A stretch of DNA of 64,000 nucleotides from Streptomyces roseolus (GCF_014649855.1 NZ_BMTV01000030.1:35961-99960); one strand, 5' to 3'. Shown: positions 24,364 to 33,481, counted from the first letter of the stretch. Notes: generated by a model not told the origin, from the sequence alone. Numbers and translations: made by a program.

Positions 24364-27300
24364 GCGGGCGCTGGGAGTTCTGGATCGACCGGGGCGGCAC
24401 CTTCACCGACGTCGTGGGGCGGCGCCCCGACGGGCGCCTCGTCACCCGCAAGGTCCTCTCCCACGACCCGGCCCGCCGGCAGGACGCCGCCGTCGCCGGG
24501 ATCCGGCTCCTCATGGGCCTCGCCCCCGGCGAACCCGTCCCCGCCGACCGGGTCGCCGTCGTCAAGATGGGCACCACCGTCGCCACCAACGCCCTCCTGG
24601 AGCGGCGCGGGGAGCCGACCCTGCTGCTCATCACGGAGGGCTTCCGCGACGCCCTGCGGATCGCCTACCAGAACCGGCCCCGCCTCTTCGACCGGCACAT
24701 CGTGCTGCCGGAGGCGGTGTACGCGCGCGTGGCCGAGGTCCCCGAGCGGATGGACGCCCGCGGCGCCGTCGTCCGCCCCCTCGACGAGGACGCCGTCGCC
24801 GCCGCGCTCGCCGCCGCCCACCGGGACGGGATCCGCTCCGCCGCCGTCGTCCTCGTGCACGGCTACCGCCACCCGGAGCACGAACAGCGCGTCGCGGCCG
24901 CCGCCAGGGACGCCGGTTTCACCCAGATCAGCTGCTCGCACGAGGTCAGCCCGCTCATCAAGCTGATCCCGCGCGGCGACACCACCGTCGTCGACGCCTA
25001 CCTCTCGCCGGTGCTGCGCCGCTACGTCGACGAGGTCGCCGCCGAACTCGCCGGGATCCGCCTGATGTTCATGCAGTCCAACGGCGGACTGCGGGAAGCC
25101 GCCCGCTTCCGGGGCAAGGACGCCGTCCTCTCCGGGCCGGCGGGCGGAGTCGTCGGCATGGCCCGTACCTCCGGCCAGGCCGGACACGACCGGGTCATCG
25201 GCTTCGACATGGGCGGCACGTCCACGGACGTGTCCCACTACGCAGGGACGTTCGAGCGTGAACTCGGTTCACAGGTCGCCGGGGTGCGGATGCGGGCACC
25301 CATGATGAGCATCCACACCGTCGCCGCCGGCGGCGGCTCCGTCCTCCACTACGACGGGCGCCGCTACCGCGTCGGACCCGACTCGGCCGGCGCCGTGCCC
25401 GGCCCCGCCTGCTACCGGCGCGGCGGCCCCCTCACCGTCACCGACGCCCAGGTGATGCTCGGCCGGATCCAGCCCGACCACTTCCCGGCCGTCTTCGGGC
25501 CGGACGGCGACCGCCCCCTCGACGCCGACGTCGTCCGCGAACGGTTCACCGCCCTCGCCGAGGAGGTCGGCGGCGGCCGCACCCCCGAGGAGGTCGCGGC
25601 CGGCTTCCTGCGGATCGCCGTCCTCGACATGGCCAACGCCGTCAAGAAGATCTCCGTCCAGCGCGGCCACGACATCACCCGCTACGCCCTCACCTGCTTC
25701 GGCGGCGCCGGCGGCCAGCACGCCTGCGCCGTCGCCGACGCCCTCGGCGTCGACACCGTCCTCGTCCCCCCGCTCGCCGGCGTCCTCTCCGCCTACGGCA
25801 TCGGCCTCGCCGATGCCACCGCCCTGCGCGAACGCTCCGTCGAGGCCCCGCTCGACGACCCCGGCACCCACGCGCGCGTGACCGCCGTCGCCGCCGAACT
25901 CGCCGACAGCACCCGGGCCGAACTCCGCGCCGACGGCCTCCCCGGCACCGCGATCACCACCCACGCGCGCGTACTCCTCCGCTACGCCGGCACCGACGCG
26001 AGCCTCCCCGTCGACCTCGGCCCCGCCGAGGAGATGGCCGCCGCCTTCACCGCCGAGCACCGCGCCCGCTACGCCTTCACCATGGACAAGCCGCTCGTCG
26101 CGGAGGCCGTCACCGTCGAGGCCGTCGGCACCGCCGGACCCCACGGCCCCGTCCGCGTCCCCGCCGGAGCCCGCACCGGCCCCCTCGTCCCCCGCGCCAC
26201 CGTCCGCACCCACGACGGCGCCACCGCCTCCGACACCCCCCTGCACCGCCGCGAGGACCTGCGCCCCGGCGACACCGTCGACGGGCCCGCGATCCTCGCC
26301 GAGGACGACGCCACCACCGTCGTCGACCCCGGCTGGCGCGCCACCGCCTCCGACACCGGCCACCTGCTGCTCACCCGCGCCGTCCCGCGCCCCGCCCGCA
26401 CCGCCGCCGGCACCGACGTCGACCCGGTCCTCCTGGAGGTCTTCCACAACCTCTTCATGGCCATCGCCGAGCAGATGGGCGTCCGCCTGGAGAACACCGC
26501 CCACTCCGTCAACATCAAGGAACGGCTCGACTTCTCCTGCGCCCTCTTCGACGCCGACGGCAACCTCGTCGCCAACGCCCCCCACATCCCCGTCCACCTC
26601 GGCTCCATGGGAGAGACCGTCAAGGAGGTCCTGCGCCGCCGCGCCGGCGACCTCCGCCCCGGCGACGTCTACGCCGTCAACGACCCGTACCACGGCGGCA
26701 CCCACCTGCCCGACGTCACCGTCGTCACTCCCGTCTTCGACGACGCGGGAGAGGAACCGCTCTTCCTCGTCGCGTCCCGCGGCCACCACGCCGAGATCGG
26801 CGGCATCACCCCCGGCTCCATGCCCGCCTTCAGCCGCACGATCGACGAGGAGGGCGTCCGCTTCGACGACTGGCTCCTCGTCCGCGACGGCAGGCTCCGC
26901 GAGGCCGAGACCCGCGCCCTGCTCACCGGCGCCCCGTACCCCTCCCGCGACCCCGACACCAACCTCGCCGACCTGCGCGCCCAGATCGCCGCCAACGAGA
27001 AGGGCGTCGAGGAACTCCGCAAGGCCGTCGCCGAGTTCGGCCTCGACGCCGTCCAGGCCTACATGGGCCACGTCCGGGCCAACGCCGAGGAGTCCGTCCG
27101 CCGCATCGTCGCCCGCCTGGAGGACGGCACCCACCGGTACGAGACCGACTCCGGCGCCGTCATCCAGGTCGCCGTCCGCGTCGACCGCGAACGGCGCTCC
27201 GCCGTCCTCGACTTCACCGGCACCTCGCCACAGCTCCCCGGCAACGCCAACGCCCCCACCGCCGTCGTCACGGCCGCCGTCCTGTACGTCTTCCGCACCC

Positions 27301-28001
27301 TCGTCGACGAGGACGTCCCCCTCAACAGCGGCTGCCTGGAGCCCCTGGAGATCCGCGTCCCGCCCGGCTCCATGCTCGCCCCCGAACCACCCGCCGCCAC
27401 CGTCGCCGGGAACGTCGAGACCTCCCAGGCCGTCACCGGCGCCCTCTACGCGGCCCTCGGCGTCCAGGCCGAGGGCTCCGGCACCATGAACAACCTCACC
27501 TTCGGCGACGACCGCGTCCAGTACTACGAGACCCTCGCCAGCGGCTCCGGCGCGGGCGACGGCTTCGACGGCGCCGACGCCGTCCAGACCCACATGACCA
27601 ACTCCCGCCTCACCGACCCCGAGATCCTGGAGTGGCGCCACCCCGTCCGCCTCGACGCCTTCGCCGTGCGCGAGGGCAGCGGCGGCCGGGGCCGCTGGCA
27701 CGGCGGCGCCGGCGTGGAGCGGCGGCTGCGCTTCCTGCGGCCGATGACGGTCACCCTCCTCACCGGACACCGGCGGGTGCCCCCGTACGGCATGGCGGGC
27801 GGCGCGCCCGGCGCGCTCGGCGAGAACCTCGTCGAACGCGCCGACGGCACCGTGGAGCACCTGGACGGCACCGCGACCACCGGGGTCGCCCCCGGCGACG
27901 TGCTGGTCGTCCGCACGCCCGGCGGCGGGGGCTACGGCATCCCGCCGGAGGACGACGGGGCGCCCGGCGACCGCGGACCCCGCCGGTCCCGGGGCTCCTG
28001 A
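24360..28001 (+). CDS. Fused hydantoinase/5-oxoprolinase (HyuA-HyuB type)
   Basis: The product has 1213 residues, the length of a full HyuA+HyuB fusion. The N-terminal HyuA half begins FWIDRGGTFTDVVGR and includes FDMGGTSTDVSHY and CFGGAGGQHACAVAD; the HyuB half contains ANAPHIPVHLGSMGET, NDPYHGGTHLPDVTV and GTMNNLTFG. Such enzymes open 5-oxoproline to glutamate, or hydantoins, using ATP. It overlaps the SGNH gene by 4 bp (ATGA). Its last 70 bp overlap, tail to tail, the end of pxpC on the other strand. Substrate could be 5-oxoproline or a hydantoin; sequence alone does not decide. Confidence 0.88.
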   Translation: MSGRWEFWIDRGGTFTDVVGRRPDGRLVTRKVLSHDPARRQDAAVAGIRLLMGLAPGEPVPADRVAVVKMGTTVATNALLERRGEPTLLLITEGFRDALRIAYQNRPRLFDRHIVLPEAVYARVAEVPERMDARGAVVRPLDEDAVAAALAAAHRDGIRSAAVVLVHGYRHPEHEQRVAAAARDAGFTQISCSHEVSPLIKLIPRGDTTVVDAYLSPVLRRYVDEVAAELAGIRLMFMQSNGGLREAARFRGKDAVLSGPAGGVVGMARTSGQAGHDRVIGFDMGGTSTDVSHYAGTFERELGSQVAGVRMRAPMMSIHTVAAGGGSVLHYDGRRYRVGPDSAGAVPGPACYRRGGPLTVTDAQVMLGRIQPDHFPAVFGPDGDRPLDADVVRERFTALAEEVGGGRTPEEVAAGFLRIAVLDMANAVKKISVQRGHDITRYALTCFGGAGGQHACAVADALGVDTVLVPPLAGVLSAYGIGLADATALRERSVEAPLDDPGTHARVTAVAAELADSTRAELRADGLPGTAITTHARVLLRYAGTDASLPVDLGPAEEMAAAFTAEHRARYAFTMDKPLVAEAVTVEAVGTAGPHGPVRVPAGARTGPLVPRATVRTHDGATASDTPLHRREDLRPGDTVDGPAILAEDDATTVVDPGWRATASDTGHLLLTRAVPRPARTAAGTDVDPVLLEVFHNLFMAIAEQMGVRLENTAHSVNIKERLDFSCALFDADGNLVANAPHIPVHLGSMGETVKEVLRRRAGDLRPGDVYAVNDPYHGGTHLPDVTVVTPVFDDAGEEPLFLVASRGHHAEIGGITPGSMPAFSRTIDEEGVRFDDWLLVRDGRLREAETRALLTGAPYPSRDPDTNLADLRAQIAANEKGVEELRKAVAEFGLDAVQAYMGHVRANAEESVRRIVARLEDGTHRYETDSGAVIQVAVRVDRERRSAVLDFTGTSPQLPGNANAPTAVVTAAVLYVFRTLVDEDVPLNSGCLEPLEIRVPPGSMLAPEPPAATVAGNVETSQAVTGALYAALGVQAEGSGTMNNLTFGDDRVQYYETLASGSGAGDGFDGADAVQTHMTNSRLTDPEILEWRHPVRLDAFAVREGSGGRGRWHGGAGVERRLRFLRPMTVTLLTGHRRVPPYGMAGGAPGALGENLVERADGTVEHLDGTATTGVAPGDVLVVRTPGGGGYGIPPEDDGAPGDRGPRRSRGS

Positions 28002-28861
28002 GGAGCGGTGACGAACCGGACCCGGGTCCCCGGCACGGCCTGCGCGGCCGCCCCCAGGTCCGCCTCCCGCACCACCGCCACCACCGGATAGCCGCCGGTC
28101 GTCGGATGGTCCGCCAGGAAGACCACCGGCCGGCCGTCCGGCGGCACCTGCACCGTCCCCAGGACCATGCCCTCGCTGGGCAGCTCCCCGGGACGGGCCC
28201 GCTCCAGGGCCGGCCCGTCGAGGCGCAGCCCGATGCGGTTGCTCGCCGAGGACACCAGGTACGCGCGCGTGGTGAGGGTCCGGAGCGCGTCGGCGGTGAA
28301 CCAGTCGTCGCGCGGCCCGAGCCGGACCCGCAGGACCAGTTCGTCCGGCGGGCCCGGCCAGGGGGGAGCGTCGACCGACCCCCGTACGGCCGCGGCCGCT
28401 CCCAGCGGCAGCACCGCCCCCTCGGCCAGCGGCGCCGGGCCGAGCCCGGACAGCAGGTCGGTGGAGCGGCTGCCGAGCACCGGTTCGACGGTGATCCCGC
28501 CGCCGAACGCCACGTACGAGCGCAGCCCGCGCACGGCGGGCCCGACCTCCAGGAGCGCCCCGGCCGGGACCCGTACCGCCGTGCCCCAGGGCAGCGGCCG
28601 GCCGTCCGCCCGCACCGGGCAGGGCGCCCCGCCCACCGCCACGGTCACCGCGCTCCTGGGCCGCAGCGCGCAGCCGTCGACGGTGGTCTCCAGGACGGCG
28701 GCGTCCTCGGCGTTGCCGACCAGCCGGTTCACCAGCCGGGCGGCGGCCGGGTCCAGGGCGCCCGAGCGGGGCACGCCCAGGTGCGCGTGGCCCGGCCGCC
28801 CGAGGTCCTGCACGGTCGTCAGGGCGCCGCCCCTGACGACGGCGACGGCGCGGTCGTTCAC
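27932..28861 (-). CDS. pxpC: 5-oxoprolinase subunit C (KipA/AHS2 domain)
   Basis: The product has 309 residues. The AHS2 (biotin-dependent carboxylase-like) signatures are VRGGALTTVQDLGRPGHAHL, GVPRSGALDPAAARLVNRLV, LGSRSTDLLSGLG, and SEGMVLGTVQVPPDGRPVV. With PxpA and PxpB it forms the bacterial ATP-dependent 5-oxoprolinase. The GTG start overlaps the pxpB stop (GTGA). The C-terminal 20 residues are charged and run into the oxoprolinase gene on the opposite strand. Confidence 0.92.
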   Translation of the reverse strand: MNDRAVAVVRGGALTTVQDLGRPGHAHLGVPRSGALDPAAARLVNRLVGNAEDAAVLETTVDGCALRPRSAVTVAVGGAPCPVRADGRPLPWGTAVRVPAGALLEVGPAVRGLRSYVAFGGGITVEPVLGSRSTDLLSGLGPAPLAEGAVLPLGAAAAVRGSVDAPPWPGPPDELVLRVRLGPRDDWFTADALRTLTTRAYLVSSASNRIGLRLDGPALERARPGELPSEGMVLGTVQVPPDGRPVVFLADHPTTGGYPVVAVVREADLGAAAQAVPGTRVRFVTAPQEPRDRRGPRSPGAPSSSGGMP

Positions 28862-29490
28862 CGGTCGGCCCCCGTCCGGGACGCGGGGACGAACCGCACG
28901 CGCGTGCCGGGCGACAGCAGTGCCGCCGGCTCCCGCCCGGTGTCCCACAGGACCGCGTCCGTCGTCCCGATCAGCTGCCAGCCGCCCGGCGAGGAACGCG
29001 GGTACACGCCCGTGTACGGCCCCGCCAACGCCACGGACCCGGCGGGCACCGCCGTGCGGGGCGTCGCCCGGCGCGGCACCTCGTACCGTGCCCCGAGCCC
29101 GGTCAGATAGCCGAAGCCGGGCGCGAAACCGCAGAAGGCGACCCGGAACTCGGCCGAGGAGTGGATCCGTGCCGCCTCCTCCGGCGACACCTCCCACCGG
29201 GCGGCCACCTCGGCCAGGTCCGGCCCGTCGTACCGGACCGGCACCTCCACGACCGTGCCCACGCGCGCGTGCCCCGGCCGCGGCTCCCAGCCGGGCAGTT
29301 CGGCCGCGAGCCGCGCGGGCTCGGCCAGCCCGTCGAGCAGCACCGTCCGCGCCGCCGGCACGATCTCCCGTACGCCGGGCAGCGCGCCGGACGCCCGGCG
29401 CCGCAGCAGCTCCGCGTGGAAGGCCTCGGCGGCGGCCGCGTCGGCCAGTTCGACGAGGAGGGCGTGCTCGCCCACCCGCAGCACCCTCAC
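28858..29490 (-). CDS. pxpB: 5-oxoprolinase subunit B (KipI/AHS1 domain)
   Basis: The product has 210 residues. AHS1 features are VGEHALLVELAD at the N-terminus, then FRVAFCGFAPGFGYLTGL and VPAGSVALAGPYTGVYPRSS. It associates with PxpC. The start is the GTG overlapping the pxpA stop by 4 bp, so pxpA-B-C are translationally coupled. Confidence 0.92.
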   Translation of the reverse strand: MRVLRVGEHALLVELADAAAAEAFHAELLRRRASGALPGVREIVPAARTVLLDGLAEPARLAAELPGWEPRPGHARVGTVVEVPVRYDGPDLAEVAARWEVSPEEAARIHSSAEFRVAFCGFAPGFGYLTGLGARYEVPRRATPRTAVPAGSVALAGPYTGVYPRSSPGGWQLIGTTDAVLWDTGREPAALLSPGTRVRFVPASRTGADR

Positions 29491-30251
29491 GCGAACGCCC
29501 CCACGGTGACGCCGGCCGACTCCAGGCCCGCCCGGACACGCCGGGCCAGCTCCACCGCGCCCGGGGTGTCCCCGTGCAGGCAGAGCGAGTGCGCCCGCAC
29601 GGCCACGGCCGTCCCGCAGTGGGCGGTGACCGTGCCCGCGCGGACCAGCGTCACCGACCGCTCGACCACCGCGTCCGGATCGTGCACCACGGCCCCCTCC
29701 CGCCCCCGTGGCAGCAGGGAGCCGTCGGCCCGGTAGGCGCGGTCCCCGAACGCCTCGGCGACCACCGGAAGGCCGGCCCGCTCCGCCGCCTCGTGCAGCC
29801 GCGAGCCGGGCAGCCCCAGCACGGGCAGCGCGCCGCCCGCGAGCAGCACCCCGTCGACGACCGCGGCCGCCTGCTCCGCGTCCCGCACCACCCGGTTGTA
29901 GAGCGCCCCGTGCGGCTTCACGTACGCCACCCGGGAGCCGGCCGCGCGGGCGAAGACCTCCAGGGCGCCGATCTGGTACGCCACCTCGGCGGCCAGTTCC
30001 GCCGGCGGCACGTCCATCGCCCGCCGCCCGAAGCCGGCGAGGTCCCGGTAGGACACCTGGGCCCCGATCCTCACCCCCCGCTCGGCGGCGAGCTCGCACA
30101 CCCGCCGCATGGTGACCGCGTCCCCCGCGTGGAAGCCGCAGGCCACGTTGGCGCTGGTGACGACGGAGAGCAGACGCTCGTCGTCGGTCAGCGTCCAGCG
30201 GCCGAACCCTTCCCCGAGATCGGCGTTCAGGTCGATCGAGACCCCGCTCAT
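29487..30251 (-). CDS. pxpA: 5-oxoprolinase subunit A (LamB/YcsF family)
   Basis: The product has 254 residues. YcsF/PxpA signatures are SIDLNADLGEGFGRW, SANVACGFHAGDAVTM, GAQVSYRDLAGFGRR, VKPHGALYN and HSLCLHGDTPGAVE. It is the first gene of the coupled pxpABC set. It clears 5-oxoproline formed by spontaneous glutamine/glutamate cyclisation. The ATG at 30251 is preceded by GAAAGGAA. Confidence 0.93.
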   Translation of the reverse strand: MSGVSIDLNADLGEGFGRWTLTDDERLLSVVTSANVACGFHAGDAVTMRRVCELAAERGVRIGAQVSYRDLAGFGRRAMDVPPAELAAEVAYQIGALEVFARAAGSRVAYVKPHGALYNRVVRDAEQAAAVVDGVLLAGGALPVLGLPGSRLHEAAERAGLPVVAEAFGDRAYRADGSLLPRGREGAVVHDPDAVVERSVTLVRAGTVTAHCGTAVAVRAHSLCLHGDTPGAVELARRVRAGLESAGVTVGAFA

Positions 30252-30289
30252 GATGGTGCTGTTCCTTTCACCGGTGCCGTGGTGCCGTG

Positions 30290-30401
30290 TCGCTGTCGTG
30301 CCGTGATGCGTGTCTGTTCGCGCGCCTGTGTGTCTGTCTGCCTGTCCTGTCTGAGTGTCCTGTCCGCCCGTCCTGTCCGTCTGTTCGTCCGTCCTCCGTG
30401 C
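30290..30401 (-). repeat. Degenerate GACAG/GGACAG tract in the pxpA leader
   Basis: The 150-bp gap between the DUF1445 gene and pxpA is filled on the coding strand by irregular copies of ACAGG, GACAG and GGACGG at 8-12 nt spacing. It is purine-rich and not coding. It could slow translation re-initiation or bind a regulator; no known motif was recognised. Confidence 0.5.
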
Positions 30402-31205
30402 TCAGAGGGCGATCCGGTACTCCTCGTCCCGGACGTCGGTGACGAACATCCGCCCCGGCGCGTGGGTGATCGCGAACGGCGGACGCGAGGCCGTGACGGC
30501 CGCCTGCGGTGTCACCCCGCAGGCCCAGAAGACGGGCACGTCCCCCGGCTCCGCCGCCACCGGGTCCCCGAAGTCGGGCCGGTCCAGGTCGCGGATGCCG
30601 AGCGCCGCCGGGTCGCCCGCGTGCACCGGCGCCCCGTGGACCGCCGGCAGCAGCCCGCTGATCCGCCGCGCCACCGGTACGAGCCGGGCCGGGACCGGCC
30701 GCATCGACACCACCATCGGTCCGTGCAGCCGCCCGGCCGGCCGGCAGGCCCGGTCCGTCACGTACATCGACACGTTCCGGCCCTGCTCGACGTGGCGCAG
30801 CGGCACGCCCGCCGCCGCGAGCGCCCCCTCGAAGGTGAAGCTGCACCCGAGGAGGAACGAGACCAGGTCGTCGCGCCAGTACGGGGTGGCGTCCGCCGGC
30901 TCCGCCACCAGCCGCCCGTCCTCCCACACCCGGTAGCCCGGGACGTCGGTGCGCAGGTCCGCGCCGGGCGCGAGGGAGGTGGTCCAGGAACCGGCGTCGG
31001 TGACGTCCAGGACGGGGCAGGGCTTCGGGTTGCGGGTGCAGAAGAGCAGGACGTCGTAGGCCCAGTCGGCGGGCACCGCGATCAGGTTGGCCTGGGCGTG
31101 GCCGGGGGCCCAGCCGGCCGTCGGGCCGGCCGTCCCGGCCCGCGCACGCGCGCGTGCCTCGCGCGGACCGGGAACGGAAGGCCCCCTGGGGTCGCCGCCG
31201 TTCAT
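30402..31205 (-). CDS. DUF1445 family putative hydro-lyase (D-glutamate cyclase-like)
   Basis: The product has 267 residues. Family features include GHAQANLIAVP near residue 37, FCTRNPKPCPVLDVTD, DDLVSFLLGCSFTFEGAL, NVSMYVTDRAC and ITHAPGRMFVTD. The family includes the mammalian D-glutamate cyclase, which yields 5-oxo-D-proline. Position between an MFS gene and pxpABC fits 5-oxoproline or D-glutamate metabolism. The ATG overlaps the MFS stop by 4 bp. Confidence 0.85.
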   Translation of the reverse strand: MNGGDPRGPSVPGPREARARARAGTAGPTAGWAPGHAQANLIAVPADWAYDVLLFCTRNPKPCPVLDVTDAGSWTTSLAPGADLRTDVPGYRVWEDGRLVAEPADATPYWRDDLVSFLLGCSFTFEGALAAAGVPLRHVEQGRNVSMYVTDRACRPAGRLHGPMVVSMRPVPARLVPVARRISGLLPAVHGAPVHAGDPAALGIRDLDRPDFGDPVAAEPGDVPVFWACGVTPQAAVTASRPPFAITHAPGRMFVTDVRDEEYRIAL

Positions 31206-32530
31206 CCGAGCTCCTTCCCGCGCGTCTCCGGCAGGCCGAGCAGTGCGACGACCGCGATCCAGTACCCCACCGCGCCGAAGACCAGCGCGCCGCCGACCCC
31301 CCAGCTCTCCGAGAGGAAGCCGACCAGGGTCGGGAAGACCGCGCCGAACGCCCGGCCGGTGTTGTAGGTGAGCCCCTGTCCGGTGCCGCGCACCGGCGTC
31401 GGGTACAGCTCGGCGAGGAAGGAGCCGAAGCCGCTGAAGATGGCCGACATGCAGAAGCCGAGCGGGAGACCCAGCACCAGGAGGAGGGTGTTCGCGCCCG
31501 CCGGGATCTGCGTGTACGCGAGCACCGACGCCGCCGACAGGACGGCGAAGAGCGCGATGTTCCGCTTGCGGCCGAGCCGGTCCGTCAGGTGGCCCCCCGT
31601 CAGGTAGCCGATGAAGGCGCCGGAGATCAGCAGCGTCAGGTAGCCGCCGGTGCCGACGACGGTCAGTCCCCGTTCGGTCTTGAGGAAGGTCGGCACCCAG
31701 GTGGCCAGCGTGTAGTAGCCGCCCTGCACGCCCGTGGAGAGCAGGGTCGCGAAGAGCGTGGTGCGCAGGAGCCCCGGCCGGAACACCGCCCGCAGGGAGC
31801 CGCGTTCCGGACTCGCCACGCGCGCGGCGGCCGCCCGGGGGGCGTCCTCCACGTGCCGCCGGACCCAGAGGACGAGCAGCGCGGGAAGGGCGCCGGTCCA
31901 GAACAGGATCCGCCAGGCGAGATCCGCGTCGAAGAACTGGAAGACCAGCGTGTAGACGATCACCGCGAGGGCCCAGCCGGCCGCCCACGCCGACTGCACG
32001 GCCCCGAGCGTACGGCCCCGGTGCCGGGCGGAGGCGTACTCGGCGACCAGGATCGCCCCGACCGCCCACTCGCCGCCGAAGCCGAGGCCCTGGAGCGCCC
32101 GGAAGACCAGCAGGGTCTCGTAGTTCGGCGCGAAACCGCAGAGCACGGTGAAGAGCGCGTACGTGATCACCGTGATCATCAGCGCCTTGACGCGGCCCAC
32201 CCGGTCGGCGAGGACGCCCGCGAGCGCGCCGCCCACCGCCGAGACCACCAGGGTCACCGTGGTGAGCAGTCCGGTCTGGCCCTTGTCGAGGGAGAAATAG
32301 GCGGCGATCGCCACCATCGACAGGGGGAGGGTGAAGAAGTCGTAGGAATCGAGGGCGTAACCGCCGAACGCGCCGCCGAAGGCGCGTCGTCCGCGCGGGC
32401 CGAGGGCGCGCAGCCAGCCGAGGGGCCCGTCCGCGCCGGGCCGGCCGTCGGGACCGCCGTCGAGCGGGGTACCGGGCGGGCCGTCGGGCCGGTCGTCCTC
32501 GGAGTGCTGCCGGGTCTGTGCCGTGCTCAT
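31202..32530 (-). CDS. MFS transporter, metabolite:H+ symporter-like
   Basis: The product has 442 residues with about 12 spans. The sugar/metabolite-symporter loop motifs are present: DRVGRVKAL after span 2 and DRLGRKRNI after span 8. The FGGYALDSYDFFTLPLSMV segment starts span 1, as in the aromatic-acid/metabolite symporter groups. It is encoded with the DUF1445 and pxp genes, so uptake of a 5-oxoproline- or glutamate-related compound is a reasonable inference. ATG 32530 is supported by GCGAGG upstream. Confidence 0.82.
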   Translation of the reverse strand: MSTAQTRQHSEDDRPDGPPGTPLDGGPDGRPGADGPLGWLRALGPRGRRAFGGAFGGYALDSYDFFTLPLSMVAIAAYFSLDKGQTGLLTTVTLVVSAVGGALAGVLADRVGRVKALMITVITYALFTVLCGFAPNYETLLVFRALQGLGFGGEWAVGAILVAEYASARHRGRTLGAVQSAWAAGWALAVIVYTLVFQFFDADLAWRILFWTGALPALLVLWVRRHVEDAPRAAAARVASPERGSLRAVFRPGLLRTTLFATLLSTGVQGGYYTLATWVPTFLKTERGLTVVGTGGYLTLLISGAFIGYLTGGHLTDRLGRKRNIALFAVLSAASVLAYTQIPAGANTLLLVLGLPLGFCMSAIFSGFGSFLAELYPTPVRGTGQGLTYNTGRAFGAVFPTLVGFLSESWGVGGALVFGAVGYWIAVVALLGLPETRGKELG

Positions 32531-32662
32531 CTGCACCTCGCAGTGGGGGAGCGTGCCTGAGAGACGTACGAGAGGGCCGTGCGGGGCTGTTCAGGGCCGT
32601 GCGGGGCCGTGCGGCCCCGTGCCGGGCCGTACGGAGGAGTGCGGTGGCGCCAAGGTAGGGGA

Positions 32663-32673
32663 TTGTTCAACGA
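32663..32673. promoter_or_regulatory. FadR-subfamily GntR operator candidate
   Basis: TTGTTCAACGA matches the FadR-subfamily consensus TNGTNNNACNA at all fixed positions. It lies in the divergent region between the MFS and GntR genes and could control both directions. Confidence 0.6.
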
Positions 32674-32767
32674 TTCGACAAGGGGGCTGTTGTCCCGGAT
32701 CCGATTCTGCGGTTGACTCGGCGGCCACACGACGACGGGGCCGACCGCCCCGTGAGGAAGGGGGACC

Positions 32768-33481
32768 GTGGACGCGAGCGGCACCGGCACGGCCGGGGGA
32801 CTGGCGGACGACCGGGCCCTGCTCGGCCGCACCAGCACGGCGGAGCGGGTCGCGGACATCCTGCGCACCCGCGTCGCCGAGGGCTTCTTCCCGCCCGGTA
32901 CCCGTCTCTCCGAGGAGAGCATCGGCGGCGCCCTCGGGGTCTCCCGCAACACCCTGCGCGAGGCCTTCCGGCTCCTCACCCACGAGCGGCTGCTCGTCCA
33001 CGAGCTCAACCGCGGGGTCTTCGTCCGCGTCCTCGCCGTGGACGACGTCGAGGACCTCTACCGCACCCGCCGGCTCGTCGAATGCGCCGTCGTGCGGAGC
33101 CTCGGCGAACCGCCCTTCCCGGTGGCCGGCCTCGCCGCCGCCGTCGCCGAGGGCGAGGCCGCCGCGCGGGACGGCGACTGGCGCGCGGTCTCCACCGCCA
33201 ACATCCACTTCCACCGGGAACTCGTCGCCCTCGCCGGCAGCGCCCGTACCGACGAGCTCATGCGCGGCGTCCTCGCCGAGCTCCGGCTCGCCTTCCACGT
33301 CGTGGAGGACCCGCGGGCCCTCCACGAGCCCTACCTCGCCCGCAACAAGGAGATCCTGGCGGCCCTGGAAGCGGGGGAGCGAACCGGCGCCGAACGCCTC
33401 CTCGCCCGCTACCTCGACGACTCCATCGAGCGCGTCGCGGCCGCCTACGCCCGCGCCGTGGGCGAGCCGGCGGAGGCGTAG
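32768..33481 (+). CDS. GntR family regulator, FadR subfamily (FCD domain)
   Basis: The product has 237 residues. The winged helix is at about 20-90 (AERVADILRTRVAEGFFPPG, LGVSRNTLREAFRLL). The all-helical FCD ligand domain follows, with FHRELVALAGS and the metal-type histidines common in this group (NIHFHREL). It is divergent from the MFS-DUF1445-pxpABC genes and probably represses them until a ligand such as 5-oxoproline or a related acid binds. GTG 32768 is preceded by GAGGAAGGGG. Confidence 0.87.
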   Translation: MDASGTGTAGGLADDRALLGRTSTAERVADILRTRVAEGFFPPGTRLSEESIGGALGVSRNTLREAFRLLTHERLLVHELNRGVFVRVLAVDDVEDLYRTRRLVECAVVRSLGEPPFPVAGLAAAVAEGEAAARDGDWRAVSTANIHFHRELVALAGSARTDELMRGVLAELRLAFHVVEDPRALHEPYLARNKEILAALEAGERTGAERLLARYLDDSIERVAAAYARAVGEPAEA

